From Calendula officinalis (Eukaryota; Streptophyta; Magnoliopsida; Asterales; Asteraceae), in contig OY970825.1 in the NCBI GenBank assembly GCA_963853835.1, forward strand, positions 81,367,942 to 81,431,941: a DNA stretch of 64,000 nt, read 5' to 3'. The notes beneath the pieces are model-generated. The model was not told the DNA's origin. It did not search any database and saw nothing but the letters and a program-made list of their open reading frames with translations. A program made the position numbers and the translations under genes. Positions 24,387 to 35,679 of this stretch are shown in pieces. Position 1 is the stretch's first letter. Every line of letters starts with the position of its first letter.

Positions 24387-25511
24387 TCAGTTTTGCCGGT
24401 AAGCTATATACTCCGCCAGAGCTACCAGCGGTGCGACCGCCGTGGGTGAGTCAAACCCCTCCAACTGGTGTTTAGCCTCCGTCAACAACTCCTCCGCAAA
24501 CTGCCGTGATTTCTCCAAACCCATCAGTTTTGGGTACGTCGTCTTCCCAACCTCCAAGTCTTTTCCGGCGGTCTTCCCCAATTCCTCCGACGACATCGTA
24601 ACATCTAATATATCGTCCACTACCTGAAACAATAACCCGATACACCTAGCAAATTTCCTCAACTTTTCCACCTGAGTTTCGCTACCGCCACCCAATATCG
24701 CCCCCAACACGACGGCTGCCTCCAACAATGCCGCCGTTTTATGTATGTGGATGAATTCAAGCTGCTCCAATCCGACGTCGTTTGCACCCGTTGAAGCTAT
24801 ATCCACCACTTGACCCGCCACTAACCCTTCCGTTCCGATGGATTTCGCGAGCTCTCCGACAGCTGCCAGGATGCGTGAAGGCGACGCGCCGACGGTTGCG
24901 CTGGAAACGTACTGAAAAGCGAAGGCGAGAAGGGAATCTCCGGCGAGTACCGCCACGTCTTCGCCGTAAACCTTATGATTGGTGGGTTTTCCACGGCGGA
25001 AGTCATCGTTATCCATGCACGGAAGGTCGTCGTGAATTAACGACATGGTGTGAATCATTTCGACCGCGCAAGCCGCCGGAATAGCGGTGGATTCGTTTCC
25101 TCCGACGAGTTCACAAGCGGCGATACAGAGAATGGGTCTCACACGCTTCCCGCCGGCGAGTAGGGAGTAACGCATAGCTTCATGGATTTTGGGCGGAGTT
25201 TTAATAGCAATCGATTCATCAAGCGCTTTATTAACCGAATTAGCTTTTTCCGCCATGTATGCCTTGAAATTGAAGCTCGATTTCTGGTAATCCGAGGAGA
25301 TTTCGCCCGAAATTTGGTGTTCTTCCTTGACAATTGCAGCAGAAACAGAAAAACTTGAAGAAAATCTGGATCTCGGATGAATTTTGAAATTGGGTTTACT
25401 ACATTTGAGGGGTGTTGTGCAGAAGAATCCGATGAATGATGATGATGATGAAGATCCGTTAATCATGGAACATGTTTGAACCCAGGAATCGATTAGACTC
25501 ACAGATCTCAT
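24387..25511 (-). CDS. GGPPS: Geranylgeranyl diphosphate synthase, plastid type
   Basis: This intronless gene encodes 374 residues. The first 60 or so are Ser-rich and low in acid, as expected for a plastid transit peptide. The first Asp-rich motif is DDLPCMDND (161-169) and the second is DDILD (299-303). GGKRVRP (120-126) binds the isopentenyl diphosphate phosphates. A CIAAC motif (129-133) fits the CxxxC used by plant GGPPS to pair with small subunits. The enzyme condenses DMAPP with three IPP to give GGPP for chlorophyll, carotenoids, gibberellins and plastoquinone. Residues just before the first motif (EMIHTMSLIHDD) match GGPPS rather than farnesyl diphosphate synthase. Length is normal and no lesion is seen. 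It is probably one member of a small family. Confidence 0.95.
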   Translation of the reverse strand: MRSVSLIDSWVQTCSMINGSSSSSSFIGFFCTTPLKCSKPNFKIHPRSRFSSSFSVSAAIVKEEHQISGEISSDYQKSSFNFKAYMAEKANSVNKALDESIAIKTPPKIHEAMRYSLLAGGKRVRPILCIAACELVGGNESTAIPAACAVEMIHTMSLIHDDLPCMDNDDFRRGKPTNHKVYGEDVAVLAGDSLLAFAFQYVSSATVGASPSRILAAVGELAKSIGTEGLVAGQVVDIASTGANDVGLEQLEFIHIHKTAALLEAAVVLGAILGGGSETQVEKLRKFARCIGLLFQVVDDILDVTMSSEELGKTAGKDLEVGKTTYPKLMGLEKSRQFAEELLTEAKHQLEGFDSPTAVAPLVALAEYIAYRQN

Positions 25512-25611
25512 GTTTATCTAGAACGAGAGAATGTGCGTGTGTTTTAGTGAAAATGGGTAGTGCATTATACAAAGTACAAACAGATGGGGATCTCGAAAAG
25601 CTAATCCGTTA

Positions 25612-26164
25612 GACTACCCGTAATGGGTGACCGTTCGCAGTTTGGTCACTCCTGCCACCTCTGCGCCACATCAGCTTTCTCTCTCCTGATCAAACACACG
25701 ACCAGACAGCGACCAAATGCCCGTAATGGGTGACCGTTCGGATTTTTTTTTTTTTTTAATTTAAATTTCATTAATAATTAAAACATTACATTAAAAATAA
25801 TTTAAAACATTACATTAAACATAATTGATAATTTTTTTTTTAATTTAAATTTCATTTCATCGTCGGAACTCATTTTTAGTATAGTGTGTGTGATGTGTGT
25901 GATGTGAGTAAGTATGAAGAAAAGAAATGAGAAGTGTGAAATTTTTTAAAAAAAGATTGGGTATTTATAAGGTAAAAAAAGGGGTAAAAATTAAGTTAGA
26001 AGTGGGTGTGTTGGAGCCGTTGGAGCGGGCTGCCAACGGTCGAGTAGTCGACCGTTGGCCCTTGGCGACGCGTCGTGGGTCGAAGGCTGTAACGGGCGGG
26101 ACGCGTCGGCGATCGATGATGTGGCGGTCGCGACCGGACTTCCGGTCGTCCATTACGCACGGTC
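25612..26164. mobile_element. Internally deleted Harbinger element (MITE) related to 33141-34962
   Basis: Terminal repeats GACTACCCGTAATGGGTGACC and the complement of CCATTACGCACGGTC are flanked by TTA on both sides (25609-25611, 26165-26167). The left 150 bp (CCTGCCACCTCTGCGCCACATC onward) and the right 300 bp (starting CATCGTCGGAACTCATTTTTAG) are close copies of the ends of the full element. All but the very start of the transposase frame is deleted. Confidence 0.92.
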
Positions 26165-26325
26165 TTAGGTCATCGGTACGAAAGGTGCAAATTGTAAATT
26201 GGATAGAAAAAGGTCAAACAGGGAATGATAAATCTTGATTTCAAAGTCAATATTTTCAAAGATCGGGTTGGACCGGAGTTATACGGGCCAGAATGAACCG
26301 GCAGATTTTGGATAGAACTGAACCG

Positions 26326-27410
26326 GACTTTTTTATATATTGTACTCTAGATAGTCTAAGGGTTTTGCATAGTCCCAAGAGACAAACCTTAGTCATTGGA
26401 TCAAGATGGTCAAGATCAAATCCCTTAGCTACTGCCACCGCCGGCCACCGTCCGCCCCCGTTCGTTGCCGTCAGCCGCCAGTGGCCGGCGACGGTGGTGG
26501 TGGCTGACAGTGAATGTGCTGGTGGTAATGGGGGTGGTGGTGGTATTGATGTATTGAAACACATGTGCTTCATTAAAACACAACATATTACTTCGAAGCA
26601 CATGTGCTTCAGGTCACGAAACACATGTGTTTCAAGTCACTAAAAACACGAGTTTCTAAACACACAGGGGAGCATACGAAGCACATGTGCTTCATTACTT
26701 GAAACACATGTGCTTTGCTGTATATATACACTCATTTATATTCAAAAGACCTGTTATTAGTGAAACACATGTGTTTCTAGCTTACAAACACATGTGCTTC
26801 ATTACTTGAAAAACATGTGCTTGGATGTACATATACACTCCTTTATTTTCAAAAGACCTGTTATTAGTGAAGCACATGTGCTTCTAGCTTACAAAACACA
26901 TGTGTTTCATTACTTGAAACACGTGTGCTTGGCTGTACATATACACTCCTTTATTTTCAAAACAACTGTTATTAGTAAAACACATGTGCTTCTAGTAACG
27001 AAACACATGTGTTTCAAGTCATGAAACACATGTGTTTGGCTGTACATATAGACTCCTTTATTTTCAAAACACATGTGTTTCAAAAGGTGAAACACATGTG
27101 TTTCAAACATATGTGCTTCCAGTCACGACCATCACCACCGGTCACCACCACCGGCGGCCACGTCCGAACGCCGTCCGCCGCCACCAGCCGCCGCCCATCG
27201 CCGCCGCCACCAGCCGCCGCCCATCGTCGCCAGTCGCCGCCCATCGCCGCCGGCCGCCGGAGGTAGGTGTGGTATTGATGTATTGAAGCACATGTGTTTG
27301 TATGGTTTAAATTTTGATCTTGACCTTTAACTTTTTCTTGATCCAATGGCTATTAATTGTCCCTTGGGACTAGCTAATATTGTTGGACTACCTTGAACAT
27401 TTACCTAAGT
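26326..27410. mobile_element. Mutator-like element carrying CACATGTG arrays
   Basis: The ends are about 90-bp inverted repeats: TAGTCCCAAGAGACAA...CATTGGATCAAGATGG on the left, and the complement of CTTGATCCAATGGC...TGTCCCTTGGGACTAG on the right. The same ends bound 31318-32556. Inside lie a CCGCCG-rich block at both ends and roughly thirty CACATGTG palindromes, many extended to GAAGCACATGTGCTTC, at 26555-27300. No transposase frame is seen. The TSD could not be read here; the Mutator class is taken from the sister copy. Confidence 0.7.
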
Positions 27411-27423
27411 TTTAACACAATTG

Positions 27424-27660
27424 TTTTAGGGTAAATTACAGGTTTTGTCCCTGAGGTTTTCCGGATTCGGGGTTTTTGTCCTTGAGGTTTTTAAAATTCT
27501 GCATACATGTCATTTCGTCTATTTTTTGCCGTTAACTGACGAAAAATGCAAGGCATGTGAGGGCATTTTGGTCCTTTTCACCATTCTTCATCTTCTTCAA
27601 CAACCTCTTCATCTTCTTGTGACCTCTTTCTTCTTAAAAACATCAAAATTAGATCTGTGA
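27424..27660. repeat. Dispersed non-coding repeat (GTAAATTACAGGTTTTGTCC)
   Basis: The opening words resemble the common plant GGTAAATTACA...GTCCCTGAGG repeats that are usually the end of a terminal-inverted-repeat element. A partner end was not located. Confidence 0.35.
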
Positions 27661-29056
27661 AAAAGATTTAATGGTTGAATGCTGATATTGACGTTTTTAG
27701 ACACGTTCAAACCCGTCAATATCGTTCATTTTGAGTACGTTTTAGAAGCAAATGCATGTGATATTACTCAATTGTGTGTTTATTTTACATTTTAGGTGGT
27801 ATAGCGGAAAAGATGTCAAAAACGGATCAAAAGATAAGAAAAAATACAAAATTTGAAAACTTGAAAGTTCCCGATCGCGAACGAAACGTGAACTACTCAC
27901 GATCGATCGCTAGAATCTCTGTTTGGTGTTCACGTTCGGGAACCAGAGTTGGTGATCGGGAATTCTGCACCTTAGGGAGTTCACGACGCGAACATTAGTT
28001 CGCGATCGTGAACTCTGCGTCCGAAAAGATGTTTAAATCACAGATTAAGCCTAGAAAATCAGTTATCTTTTGAACTTGTGCGTTTTTGGGCAGTTGAGAA
28101 CGAAATTGAGAGCATTTCTTCAGGGGTTTCTTCAAACTACAAGCAATTATTGATTTCTTATCATTTTGGAACAATTTCATGGTTGTATTTCTATCTTTGA
28201 ATTCTTGTTTGTCGATTTCTAGCATGTCTATGTGCTAGTAATGTTTATATTCATTATGTTTGGATGATTCTAGGACTAAATATGGTTTAATTTTAGGGTT
28301 ATGTTTATGCTCAAACAATTGTTGATGTTTAATTACTCTTTTGGTTTAATTTATGAATTTTCGTTTATTTATCGTTGGTAATTAATTCAATTAGGTATTG
28401 ACAACATTTGGTTTAATTGATTACTTCCCCAACTTTTCATTTGTGACCTAGTTGGTAATTCACTAGAAATAGGGATTAGAGACAAAATTCCAATAAGTTA
28501 GATTAAACAAGAAGTTCAACCCTAGTAATGAAAATTCTAGGTTAGAAGACTTAGATAATCCAAGTAGGTAATATCAACAAATAGAAATGTGATTAATTAT
28601 AACTTTTGAGAGAAGAAATTCCTATTAGTTGTAATTAGTTTATTAAATGGGATTGAGAGAAATCTAATATCGTGACTTCTAGAACATTGTACTAACCGGT
28701 GCTTAATAACCATACTTAGAACTAGATGAATCCATACATAATGAATATCCCTTAATCATCAACTCAACATCCAATTTACGTTATTTGTTTACTTTAATTT
28801 CTAATTTACATTCAACAAAATCAAAACATGATAAAAACTATTTTCTTGATTAACTCGTTAGCTTACTTTCACTTGATCACATAAACTGTTCCCTATGGAT
28901 TCGATAACATGAAATACTTGCCTAAGCTATATTACCCACGATTAGGTATACTTGCCTATGAATGTGGTAGTCTAGATTAGTAGTATTTAGGAACTTTATT
29001 TTATAACTAGATCCAACACATCAAATGCAAGTAATTAAGATTTAATGGTTGAATGC
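27661..29056. mobile_element. Probable LTR-derived insertion between 20-bp direct repeats
   Basis: AAGATTTAATGGTTGAATGC occurs at about 27664-27683 and again at 29037-29056. The 1.35 kb between has a CpG-rich block (27870-28012) and an ending rich in phrases such as CCCTATGGATTCGATAAC and ACTTGCCTA, reminiscent of Athila/Tat-type LTRs. No coding frame is seen. The 20-bp duplication is too long for ordinary LTR integration, so the mechanism is unclear. Confidence 0.4.
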
Positions 29057-31317
29057 AACCAAAATTAGATCAAAACAACAAAAAACATCAGCGATGTAAG
29101 CAAGTAATTAAGAATTTTTGTTGAAGAATTGCATTCATCATCAAAATCCACCATTTACAACAATCGATTTTAGATCTACGTTTTTGGGTTTCATTCTTCA
29201 ACAAGAACACGAACAATTTTAGATCTGTGATTTTAGATTTGTGGTTCCAATTTTAGATCTGCGTTTTCGGTCGTCAATCGTCGCTTGACCCAATTCGCCG
29301 GAGATGAAGAATTCGTTGGATCCACGAAGGATGAACTTATCCTACCTGGAAACCTTGATTCGACGATGCAGTTGTTGTTTGTTGCGTGTAAAGGAGACGT
29401 TGAGGGGGTTTTAATTCCATCTGAGAAGTTGAAGTAGATGAAGAGCCGGTTGAAGTACAAATCTCCGGTGGTTTTGATTCCATAGGAGAAGATGGATAAG
29501 CTGGGGTTTTGATTTGCAGGTCTGAGGTTTGAGTGGTTCTCTCCTGGTGTGAATTCAAGAAGAAGAGATGAATTAATTTGGGGGATTAGGGTTCATTGAA
29601 GGAAGAAGAAGGATAAACTATATTAGTTAATCGTTACTTTCTTTCCATCTTTGTCATTTACAAGATTTTTAATCTTCATAATCAGTAATTTTCTGAATTA
29701 TGATTACTTACAAAAAATTATATAATTAGTTTATCATAAATAAGATATGATATTGTAATCCGGTTCAACTGTTACAATCATTTTAAAAGCATCGGACACT
29801 ATGATTTAAATCCACTTTTAAGTCATCGGATGCTATGATTCAAAACGAGTTTTAAAACATTGATTAAGATATACCGGGTATGCGAATATTCGAAATATCC
29901 AAAATTTTGGATATGAATTTTCAAATTCGAATAATAATTTTCGAATTTTTTGGATATTTGAATATCTAAAAATTAATCTTTTTTCTATTTATTTTTCTGT
30001 TTTTAACTATATACCAAATGAATAAAAGTAAATTTTATACACTTATAACTATATATTTTGTTTTTCACATTATAAAGTAATTTTTCATAGATTTGAAGTG
30101 TTTAGCACTTGAATTTTTTAAATTGTTGATCAATGTATCTTCTTAGATTTTTTGGATAATTGAAGTGGATATTCGGATAATCCAAAATTTCGAATACAAT
30201 TTTGGATATTAAAAATCAGTTATCCCAAATTTCATATGTATAGCCAATATTCTTTAAATGCTGAGTTAATTTAATTGAATTAACTTTAGAACCAATATCT
30301 ATATATTCTAGTCCTTCATGTTTTATTTAAGAGCACAACGTGTGATTCTTGCGTTAAAGGAATGTTAAAGCATTTTTATGTTTTTAACATAATTTTAACA
30401 CCCAAATGAAAGTTGTCATCCATGCCAACATGGATCTTAAAGTGAAAGTAGGTCCCAAGTGAAAGCTGCCGTTTGTTGGTTCATTTAACGTTATAGCATT
30501 GGTGGTGCTTTGGCGCTATTCATGGTGTGGGTTTAGTGCCATCAAAGGTGTGGAATTACATAATATATATGGATTGTTATTTTGAATTTGAAGATAGGGA
30601 TATCAAATTGTTGAATTTATAACATATAAAAAAGTGATAACACTAATTCTAAATTTCAAGTTAACAATATCAAAATGTTCAATTTATAAGATATAAGAAA
30701 AAGTCAATTAACATTCATCAATTTCTACATCACCTTCTTTAGCCAAATACACTCAAAGTAAGAAGTTTTTAGTTGTTTTACTTTCACTCACCATCTTCCT
30801 CCATTTAGCTATCCTAAGCCTTACTTTCATCGTACTATTCTTTCTACTAGCTATCTAAACACAAATTAATAAATTTAAAAGTTGATTTCATAAACGATGT
30901 AAAGGAGAAACAGGGCAATGACGGCAACCCTCGGCAATGACGACTACGCTACAAGGGAACAAGAGAACAACAACGACATTTTAAGCAACAAAGTTATATA
31001 CTTATTGAGAAACAAATTAAAATTCAAAGACATAAGATAAGTTTTGATCTACAAATGATCCAATTTTAAGAACAAATACTGAAAATTAAACAAGTACAAT
31101 TAATGTAAGAAGTAAGCTCAATATGCACTCCGAAATCTATCTCTCGTGTGCGAATTACCATCTACATTAAATCTTCTATTTATAGGATTTATGTTGCAAG
31201 ATAGTTTGTTTACGTATGAGAACTCTATTATTTTTTAAAGTAGTATATATGGTTTTTTACGCTCCAAAAGAATTATGTTATGCTATTTTAACTCGGCCTA
31301 GTTTAAATCCAATCTTA
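29057..31317. other. Intergenic DNA with a decayed hAT-like repeat
   Basis: Positions 29100-29640 hold short minus-strand frames (ATSSNQ, Ser/Thr/Pro-rich) with no domain I recognise. Positions 29870-30240 look like an eroded element with AAATATCCAAAATTTTGGATAT words. The rest is AT-rich with no gene. Confidence 0.35.
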
Positions 31318-32556
31318 GGTAAATGTTAAAGGTAGTTCAATAATTTTATCTAGTCTCAAGGAACAATGATTAGCTCTTGGATCAAGAAAAATCAATGGTC
31401 AAGATCAAGATTCAAACCACCACCACCACTACAAACACATGTGCTTCTCTGGCGGCCGGAGACGGCGGCCGGCGCCGGTGGACGCCGGCGGACGGCGGCG
31501 ATGGGCGGCGGTCGGCGGCGGCCGCCGGCGGTGGTGACCGGTGGTGGTAGTCGTGACTGGAAGCACATGTGTTTGAAACACATGTGTTTTGAAAATAAAT
31601 GAGTTTATACGTACAGCGAAGCACATGTGTTTCAAGTAATGAAGCACATGTGTTTCATAACGTTAAGCACATGTGCTTCGTGAGAAAGCGAACAGTCAGC
31701 GAGAAGGTTCAAGACTTAGCCGAACATTAGCGAAGCTAGATTCTCATAGCGAGGCGCTTCGAGTCAGCGAAGTGCTGTAGTAGGGCCGAAGCCTTACTAA
31801 GAAGGGCTATAATGCTGAGCCAAGGACGCTCCGCCTTATCTATAGAAGCAGTCAACTGTTCAAAGACAAATGAATGACTTGTAAGTTACATGTGTTCAGG
31901 AACAAAAACACATGTGCTTGGCTTTATGAAGCACATGTGCTTCATAATTATATGTTTGTCACTTGTTCTGATTTTTTTTCTTGTGTACGAAGCACATGTG
32001 TTTCATAACGTCAAGCACATGTGCTTCGGGATTCAAACACAAATGACTTGCTTGTAAGTTACATGTGTTCAGGAACAAAAACACATGTGCTTGGCTTTAT
32101 GAAGCACATGTGCTTCTTAATGATATGTTTTTGATTTTTTCTCTGTGCATTGAAGTACATGTGTTTCATAACGTCAAGCACATGTGCTTCGTATGCTCCC
32201 TTGTGTGTTTAGAAACTCATGTGTTTTAGTGACTTGAAACACATGTGTTTCGTGACCTGAAGCACATGTGCTTTGAAGTAATATGTTGTGTTTTAGTGAA
32301 GCACATGTGTTTCAATACATCAATACCAACACCACCCCCATTACCACCAGCACCTTCACTGTCAGCCACCACCGCCGTCGCTGACCGGCGGCGGATGGCA
32401 GCGATCGGCGGTGGTCGTCGGCGGCCGGCTGTGGCCGGAGGCGGCAGCCGGCGGTGACTGTAGGTGGGGGATTTGATCTTAACCATCTTGATCCAATGGC
32501 TAGAATTTATCCCTAGGGACCAGATAAATCATTTAGACTTCCTAAAATACAACTCT
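31318..32556. mobile_element. Mutator-like element carrying CACATGTG arrays (second copy)
   Basis: Flanking direct repeats CCAATCTTA occur at 31309-31317 and 32557-32565 (10 bp if the preceding T is counted), the size expected of Mutator-like elements. Terminal regions of about 90 bp are inverted repeats (TCTTGGATCAAG... against the complement of CATCTTGATCCAATGG). The interior has CCGCCG-rich blocks and about twenty CACATGTG palindromes. A central GAGCGAA-rich segment at 31680-31850 is absent from the first copy. Confidence 0.82.
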
Positions 32557-33140
32557 CCAATCTTAACTTGTTTGAAGTATTTTAAACATAAAAAACTATT
32601 AAAATAAAAAAAAATTATATTTTTTATATCTTATTTTTTTGATAAATTAAGCAGAGTTTTTTTTTTTTATTATAACACACCTATAAGAGTAAGACACACA
32701 CAAATCTACCACCAAATCTACCACCAACACTTTCCACCGAGGCCCCTTGTCAACATACCTTCCATTCTCCACTCTTCTTTGTCATTATGTCGTGTAAGTT
32801 AGTTAGTGATTCGAATAGGAGAGTAATATCTACAGGGAGCGGTCCACCTATGGAGCATAACCTCCATAATTAGAATTTAGAATAACTACTAGGTTCAAAG
32901 ATACAACTATGTCCACTCTAATAATGTCTAATCTAGTCAAATGGGATTAAAGAGTAAATTATATTAATTTTACTAAGACCTTTTTATAACGGTAGTGTGT
33001 TTTCAAATTCATCAGAAGTGTCACATCACCTTCTTCTCTACCGATGAATTACTAACAAGATCACTTGTCTTTTTTTACCAATCATTGAACTTGTTTCTAT
33101 TGGTATACCTCATCACTTGAGGCTTGTCCCCACCTATTCA
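32557..33140. other. Intergenic spacer, no gene seen
   Basis: AT-rich DNA with poly-T and poly-A runs. Nothing was recognised. Confidence 0.4.
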
Positions 33141-34962
33141 GACTGTGCGTAATGGGTGACCAAACCCAGTTTGGTCACCCCTGCCACATCTGCGCCACAT
33201 CAGCTTTCTCTCTCCTGATCAAACACACGACCAGACAGCGACCAAATGCCCGTAATGGGTGACCGATCGACTTTTTTTTTTTAAATTTAAATTTCATTAA
33301 TAATTAAAACATTACATTAAAAATAATTTAAAACATTACATTAAACATATTATGGGTGGTTTTGTCGATTCCAAATGTGTTCCACCAAATCAGATCTAAG
33401 ATTAAGATGAGTTTGTTGATTATTGATCTCCCTGATAACTTGCAATACTTTTCATGTGATCGTACGGGGTCGGCTTCACTATGTCGCTCTTCCGGATGAA
33501 AATCGGGACATATGGCCCTGCCTTTGTCTTTGATTATCATATTATGTAATATGATACAAGTGTACATTATATCCCTTATTTTGTTAACATTTGGGGACCT
33601 TGCAGCCGTTTTTATTATACCCCATTTTTTCTTTTGAACGCCAAATGCTCGTTCTACGTCTTTCCTTGCAGCTTCGTGTGCTTTCTTGTAGTTCACCCGC
33701 TTAACATCATTCGCATTTGGGTGTGAAATGGACTTAACAAGAACAGACCACTCTGGATATATCCCGTCAGTAAGATAATATCCCCATTTGTAAGACACCC
33801 CGTTTGCCAAAAAGGGTACCTCAGGTGCTTTCCCGTCTTTGAGATCATTGAAAATATGGGACGCTCGTAACACGTTGATGTCGTTGTTCGACCCGGCGAC
33901 ACCAAAGAACGCGTGCCAAATCCACAAATCTTGTGAGGCAACCGCTTCAAGTAAGATGAATGGTTCGTTCCCGTGATCCCCTCTAACATATTGCCCACGG
34001 TAAGCATTTGGACATTGAGCCCAAAGCCAATCAGTACAATCTATGCTTCCTAGCATACCGGGAAACCCATGTTTCTCCTCATGAAAAGCGTATAGCTTCG
34101 CCACATCAGTATGAGTAGACTTTCGCAGAAACTCATCTCCATACAAGTGCATAACCCCTTTACAGAACTCTGCGAGACTATCACGGCTAGTTTTCTCACC
34201 AATTTGTAAGTATTCGTCTAGAGCATCCAGTACGGTCTCGTATGCTAACTGACGAATTGCAGACGTGCACCTCATTAGCGGAGAAGTACCTGGGTTCCCA
34301 AGTGCATCATATAGTTGCGCAAATAATGGGACGGTATTAGTGAGATCGCGAACAATGCGTGTGAAAAGATCACGACTCATCCTGAAACGTTTGCGAAAAT
34401 CATGCTCGTTATACGTCGGATTTTCAGCGAAGTAAGCTGTCACGAGACGGTCATTCGCACCGTCACGGTCCCTATTCACGTATCTTCTAGGAGTTCTAGG
34501 GATAGTAGAACTGGAACCTTCAAGAAACGCGACCGCCCTTTGTAAAAAACCAAGATGTATAACCCTGTCCTCTTTCTCGTCGCCAAAAATGAAATTAGCG
34601 ACATCCATTTCATCGTCGGAACTCATTTTTAGGATAGTGTGTGTGATGTGTGATTGTTTTTAGGATAGTGTGAGTAAGTATGAAGAAAAGAAATGAGAAG
34701 TGTGAATGTGTTTAGAAAAGGATTGGGTATTTATAAGGTAAAAAAAGAGGGTAAAAATGGAAGAGATGTGGGGGCAAACTAGCCGTTAATAGCCGTTGCC
34801 CCATTAATTCCTTCGTTTTCCAGCCGTTCACCAACGGTCGACTCCCCGACCGTTCAAGGGGGTCGACGCGTCGAGCATGAGGCCTTGTAACGGGGGCGAC
34901 GCGTCGAGCAAGCCTATGTGGCCGGTCGCGACCCCCAATTCGGTCATGCATAACGGACGGTC
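33141..34962 (-). mobile_element. PIF/Harbinger transposon with a nearly intact transposase
   Basis: Left end GACTGTGCGTAATGGGTGACC and right end CATAACGGACGGTC are inverted repeats. TCA lies on both sides (33138-33140, 34963-34965) as a 3-bp duplication. The element is 1.8 kb and encodes only the transposase; no Myb-like second gene fits inside. A deletion derivative lies at 25612-26164. Confidence 0.9.
33328..34626 (-). CDS. Harbinger transposase (HARBI1-like DDE nuclease)
   Basis: The open frame of 432 residues has a DDE_Tnp_4 nuclease core. The catalytic triad is readable: D196 in GSIDCTDW, D249 in GSNNDINVL and E325 in RKDVERAFGVQKKKWG. The N-terminal half contains the helix-turn-helix-like DFRKRFRMSRDLFTRIV and SPLMRCTSAIRQLAYE. 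The protein would cut and join element ends, normally with a Myb/SANT-like partner supplied elsewhere. After residue 395 or so the frame appears shifted: the expected family-like tail (RSDLVEHIWN) is readable in another frame and ends near 33349. The last 35 residues of this frame are therefore probably aberrant. The core is undamaged. Confidence 0.88.
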   Translation of the reverse strand: MSSDDEMDVANFIFGDEKEDRVIHLGFLQRAVAFLEGSSSTIPRTPRRYVNRDRDGANDRLVTAYFAENPTYNEHDFRKRFRMSRDLFTRIVRDLTNTVPLFAQLYDALGNPGTSPLMRCTSAIRQLAYETVLDALDEYLQIGEKTSRDSLAEFCKGVMHLYGDEFLRKSTHTDVAKLYAFHEEKHGFPGMLGSIDCTDWLWAQCPNAYRGQYVRGDHGNEPFILLEAVASQDLWIWHAFFGVAGSNNDINVLRASHIFNDLKDGKAPEVPFLANGVSYKWGYYLTDGIYPEWSVLVKSISHPNANDVKRVNYKKAHEAARKDVERAFGVQKKKWGIIKTAARSPNVNKIRDIMYTCIILHNMIIKDKGRAICPDFHPEERHSEADPVRSHEKYCKLSGRSIINKLILILDLIWWNTFGIDKTTHNMFNVMF

Positions 34963-35198
34963 TCATGTACCGTATATGAGAGTGTTTTAATCAATTTATT
35001 CATACTCATAGATAGAATGCAATTATATGTTCAAATTTGATTTAGAAGAAAAGTATGTATTCATGATTTTTAGATTTTTAGTGGTTTGCAAAGATAAAAA
35101 ATGTTATGTTTGGGCATCAAAAATTATATAAAAAAATGTTTTTTCATCAAAATAAAAATGAAAGAAAGCTACCATCAGCAGCCGAATTAAAAAAAAAA

Positions 35199-35352
35199 GT
35201 TTTGCTAATGACAGTCCTTAGGGCTGTCAATAAAGCATAAAGAGTTGTACATAAATTCAAAGGGTATGGTAATTCCTAAAATCTAGGAGTTAGTTAAGGG
35301 TTGAAGTACAAAATTATGATGCATGTCTATTGACAGCCCTAATTAGCAAAAC
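35199..35352. mobile_element. Small MITE (GTTTTGCTAAT...ATTAGCAAAAC)
   Basis: The two ends are inverted repeats and both carry AGGGCTGTCA just inside. It is of the same family as 17335-17990 and 57692-57855, and lies about 330 bp upstream of the BES1-like start. Confidence 0.7.
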
Positions 35353-35679
35353 CTTAAAAAAATCACAACTTTTGATTCGATATGAGATCGACGGTTGTAA
35401 TAATTTGAAATCATTGAGCAGACAGTAAAGTTGCTTCGGTTGCTACACACACAGAAAATTGTCTCCCTCTTTTCAGTATTTCACCACTTTTACGTCAACA
35501 CTTTCACACATATCACACACACACACAACACCACCGGAACACACACACACACGGTGGCGGAGAACCAAATTCCTCGTCTCAAACTACACACACTTCACAC
35601 CATACTTCTCACCTAAGCTCAAATCCATACATGAACTAGCACATAAACTGAGATTGTGTGTTTATTCAGAGACAGAAAG

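Noticed and set aside
24387..25511. Farnesyl diphosphate synthase
   Set aside because: Transit peptide, CIAAC motif and the residues ahead of the first Asp-rich motif fit plastid GGPPS.
26256..27346. Several open frames in the CCGCCG-rich and CACATGTG regions
   Set aside because: They are translations of repeats (HMCF, PPPPAAA) present in all frames of two unrelated sites.
26540..32310. Regular CACATGTG repeats taken for a CRISPR array
   Set aside because: The repeats are short palindromes with irregular, non-unique spacing, lie inside terminal inverted repeats, and the genome is a plant's.
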